A DNA stretch of 64,000 bases from Actinocatenispora sp036503555. GTDB taxonomy: Bacteria; Actinomycetota; Actinomycetes; Mycobacteriales; Micromonosporaceae. Under the pieces are notes generated by a model. That model did not search any database. It was given only the letters and a program-made list of their open reading frames with translations, and was not told where the DNA came from. The stretch covers positions 62,001-126,000 of the forward strand of contig DASXWQ010000026.1 of NCBI GenBank assembly GCA_036503555.1, in the 5' to 3' direction. A program made the position numbers and the translations under genes. This document shows, in pieces, positions 60,701 to 63,700 of this stretch (positions are counted from its first letter, which is position 1; each line of letters begins with the position of its first letter).

Positions 60701-63700
60701 TCGGTCGGGATCACCGTGGTGTTGCCCTGCGCGATCGCCGCGAGCAGGTTGATCGCGGCGGTCGCGAAGGCCGGCACCGCCGCCTGCTTCGCCAGCTCCG
60801 ACTTGCGGCGCGGCGCCATGAACTTCTCGGCGGACATGACGTCGACCAGGATGCGCCGGATCATCGCCGTGAGGTCGCCGTTCGTCCAGTCCGGCGAGAC
60901 CCGCAGCACCAGCACGTGCGTGGCCGGCCGCATCACGCGCACCGAGTTCGGTCGTACCGTCGGGTCGACGCCGACGCGGAAGGTGAGCGTGGGACGCAGC
61001 CGGTGCGCGAAGCGGCGCACGGCGACCGGCGCAGACCGTACCCGCGCCACGCGCCAGATCTGGCCCGCGTCGTCCTCTTCCTCGTCCCACGAGGCGGTGA
61101 TCCCCGCCGTCGCGTCGATCGCGTCTGCCAGCGCCCAGGACGCCCTCGATGCGACGCCGCCCGGCCCGTCATCCGCCGGCTGGGGCGCGGCGGGTACGAC
61201 GGCCGTCCCGCTGGGCTCCACGGCCTCCGGCGACTGGTGCCCAGCCAACTCGCCGCGCAGTCGTCCGGCGGCCTCGACGACGGCGGCGAGCTGGTCGCGC
61301 TGTTGCTTCCCGACCCGTACCCGGGGCCCGAGCGCGCTGATCTGGGTGAACCCGGCCCGGGCCTTCATCGCCTCCTTGTTGAGGCGATCGGCGAGCCGCG
61401 CTTCCAACACCTTCTGGGTCTCGGCGTCCGCCATCGCCAGCCGGAACGCGATGAGCCGCCCGACCAGCGGCGCGACCAGGCCCGGATCGTGCAGCACGTA
61501 CAGGCTGATCCAGACGTTGACCAGCAGTTCGAACGACAGCACCATGCCCTGTGCCTTGGCATGCGTGCCGAAGCCGGGGATGCTCTGGAACTCCCACGCC
61601 GCCTGGGCGATGAGATCTCCGAACTGCTCCGTCAGGCCGTCCCAGATCGCCGCGTCCGCGTCCGGGCCGTCAGGCAGGCGGGCCGTGGACCTGCCGGCGT
61701 TCATCCGGTAATCGAGAGTCTTGACCGACCGGGACACGCTGCCGTCGACCTGGAGCTGCGTCCACTCCTCGTTGTCGCCCATCGTCGGGCGCACCGTCAG
61801 CTTCTCGCCACCCGGCAGGGTGCACGTCAGCGCCCGGTCCTCCGCGTCCCACACGACGTCGGTGATCTTCATGATGGCGGCGGCGATGTCGTCGGTCAGC
61901 GCCTCGGGCTTGATCGCACCCGGGTGCGCACCGGGCTGCCCGACGAGCTCCGCCGGCAGCTCCGCGTACGCCTTGCCGTCCTTGTCGTGGGCGACCAGCG
62001 TCCTGTCGCGGATCTGCTCGGCCAGCCGCGCCATCGCCGCGTCCACCTTCGGCCAGTACGCCTCGGTCTCCTCGTCGGTGAGCGGCGGCGTCGTGGCGTA
62101 CGCGGGGATCGGGGTGGTGGTCCCGCCGAACCCGGCGACGATCGGCGCGACGAGCTCCGAGACGGCGTGCATGTCGGCGGCGAGCTGCTGCACGGTCGGC
62201 TTCAGGCTCGTGTCCATCATCCGGCGGTGCCGGTTGAGCTCCCGCTGCGTGGCGACGAAGAACCGGTACCACTGCCGCCACGTGAACAGCACGTCGAAGG
62301 CGGAGCTGGCGGCGAAGCCGATCAACGCGTTGGGGTTGGGCTCCAGGCCGTCCACGTGCGCGACCTTGTCGACCCCGTACGGCAGCGCCGCGGCGGCGAG
62401 CCCGGCCACCGCCGGTTCCGTGAGCCGCCGCACCAGGGCACGCGCGTTGACCAGCGGGGTCCGCCACTCGCTGACGCTCGCGGCGACCGCGTCGTCCCAG
62501 GCCCGTTGCTTCGCGGCCTGGGTGCTGCCGCGCGCCACGGTGAACACGGCGACCTTGCCGTCGGTCGACCAGCGGCGGCGCAGCACCTCGCCCGGCGCCA
62601 GCAGCGCCGGGTTCGCCGCCGCGGCCGCGTCGTCGACCGCCACATCCGCCGACTCCAGCACGATCGCGAAGCCGGGCCGCCTCACCCTGATTGCGTCGAG
62701 GCCACGCCGGTGCAGCTCAGCCAGCCCGGCCGTCCACTCCAGCTCGTACACGCCGCGGAAGGTCGGCACGTCGAACACGGCCACGTCGAGCGGCCGGTGC
62801 TGGTGGATCGCCATCGACTGCTGCGTGATCGGCTTCTCGGTGACCGGCCGCAGCAAGGTCTTGGCGGGCGTGCCCTTCCACTCGACCGTCGGTGCGTGGT
62901 GCTTGGCCAGCATCCGCAGCCCGGCGAGGTCCGGGTCGAGGGCCTGACGCCACCCGCGGAGGTGGTCGACCACGGCCAGGCCCGTCTCGGGCAGCCGCAG
63001 GCCGCGGCCCGGCTGCGCGAACGCCCACTCCAGCCGTTCCCGCAGCACGTCGGCGCCCGGCAGGCTCTCCTCCAGCCCGAGCGTGGCCATCGCCCGGCGG
63101 ATCCGCGTCTCGGACGCCTGCACGGTACGGATCAGCAGCCGGATCCGGCCCGGCGCGTCGCCCCGATGCAGCCGCCACGCGAACGCCGTGCCGAACTGCC
63201 CCGCGTACCCGGCGGCGTTGAGCGCGGTCACGGCCTGCTCGTGCTCGAACAGCAGCCGGTTCAACGCCCGCAGCAGCCGCCAGTCCGCCTCGGTGAGCCG
63301 GGCGTCGTCGGCTGGGACCAGGCCGGGCCGGAACAGCGGCGGCTCGGCGTCCGGTCCGGTGGCCTCCTCGAACAGCCGGCCGTCGGGGCCGATCCGATGG
63401 CCGTCGACCGCGCCGCGGGGGCCGGTCATGCCCAGGTGGACCTCGGCGCCGAGCGCGCGAGCCAGCAGCCGGGAGAACTCGACCGGCGGCAGCTCGGTGC
63501 CGTCCGCCGCGACCGGATCCTGCCCGGTACCCGCCGGGTCGGTGTAGAGCCGGACCACCGGGTACTCCCGCGGGTCCAGGCCGGCGCGGTCCCGGATCAG
63601 GGCCGCGACCGCGTCCACGTACCGCCAGGGGCTGTCGGTGAAGTCGAGCCCGGCGCCGACCTCGGCGATCAGCTCGTCGAGCACGAACCCGGGCGCCTCG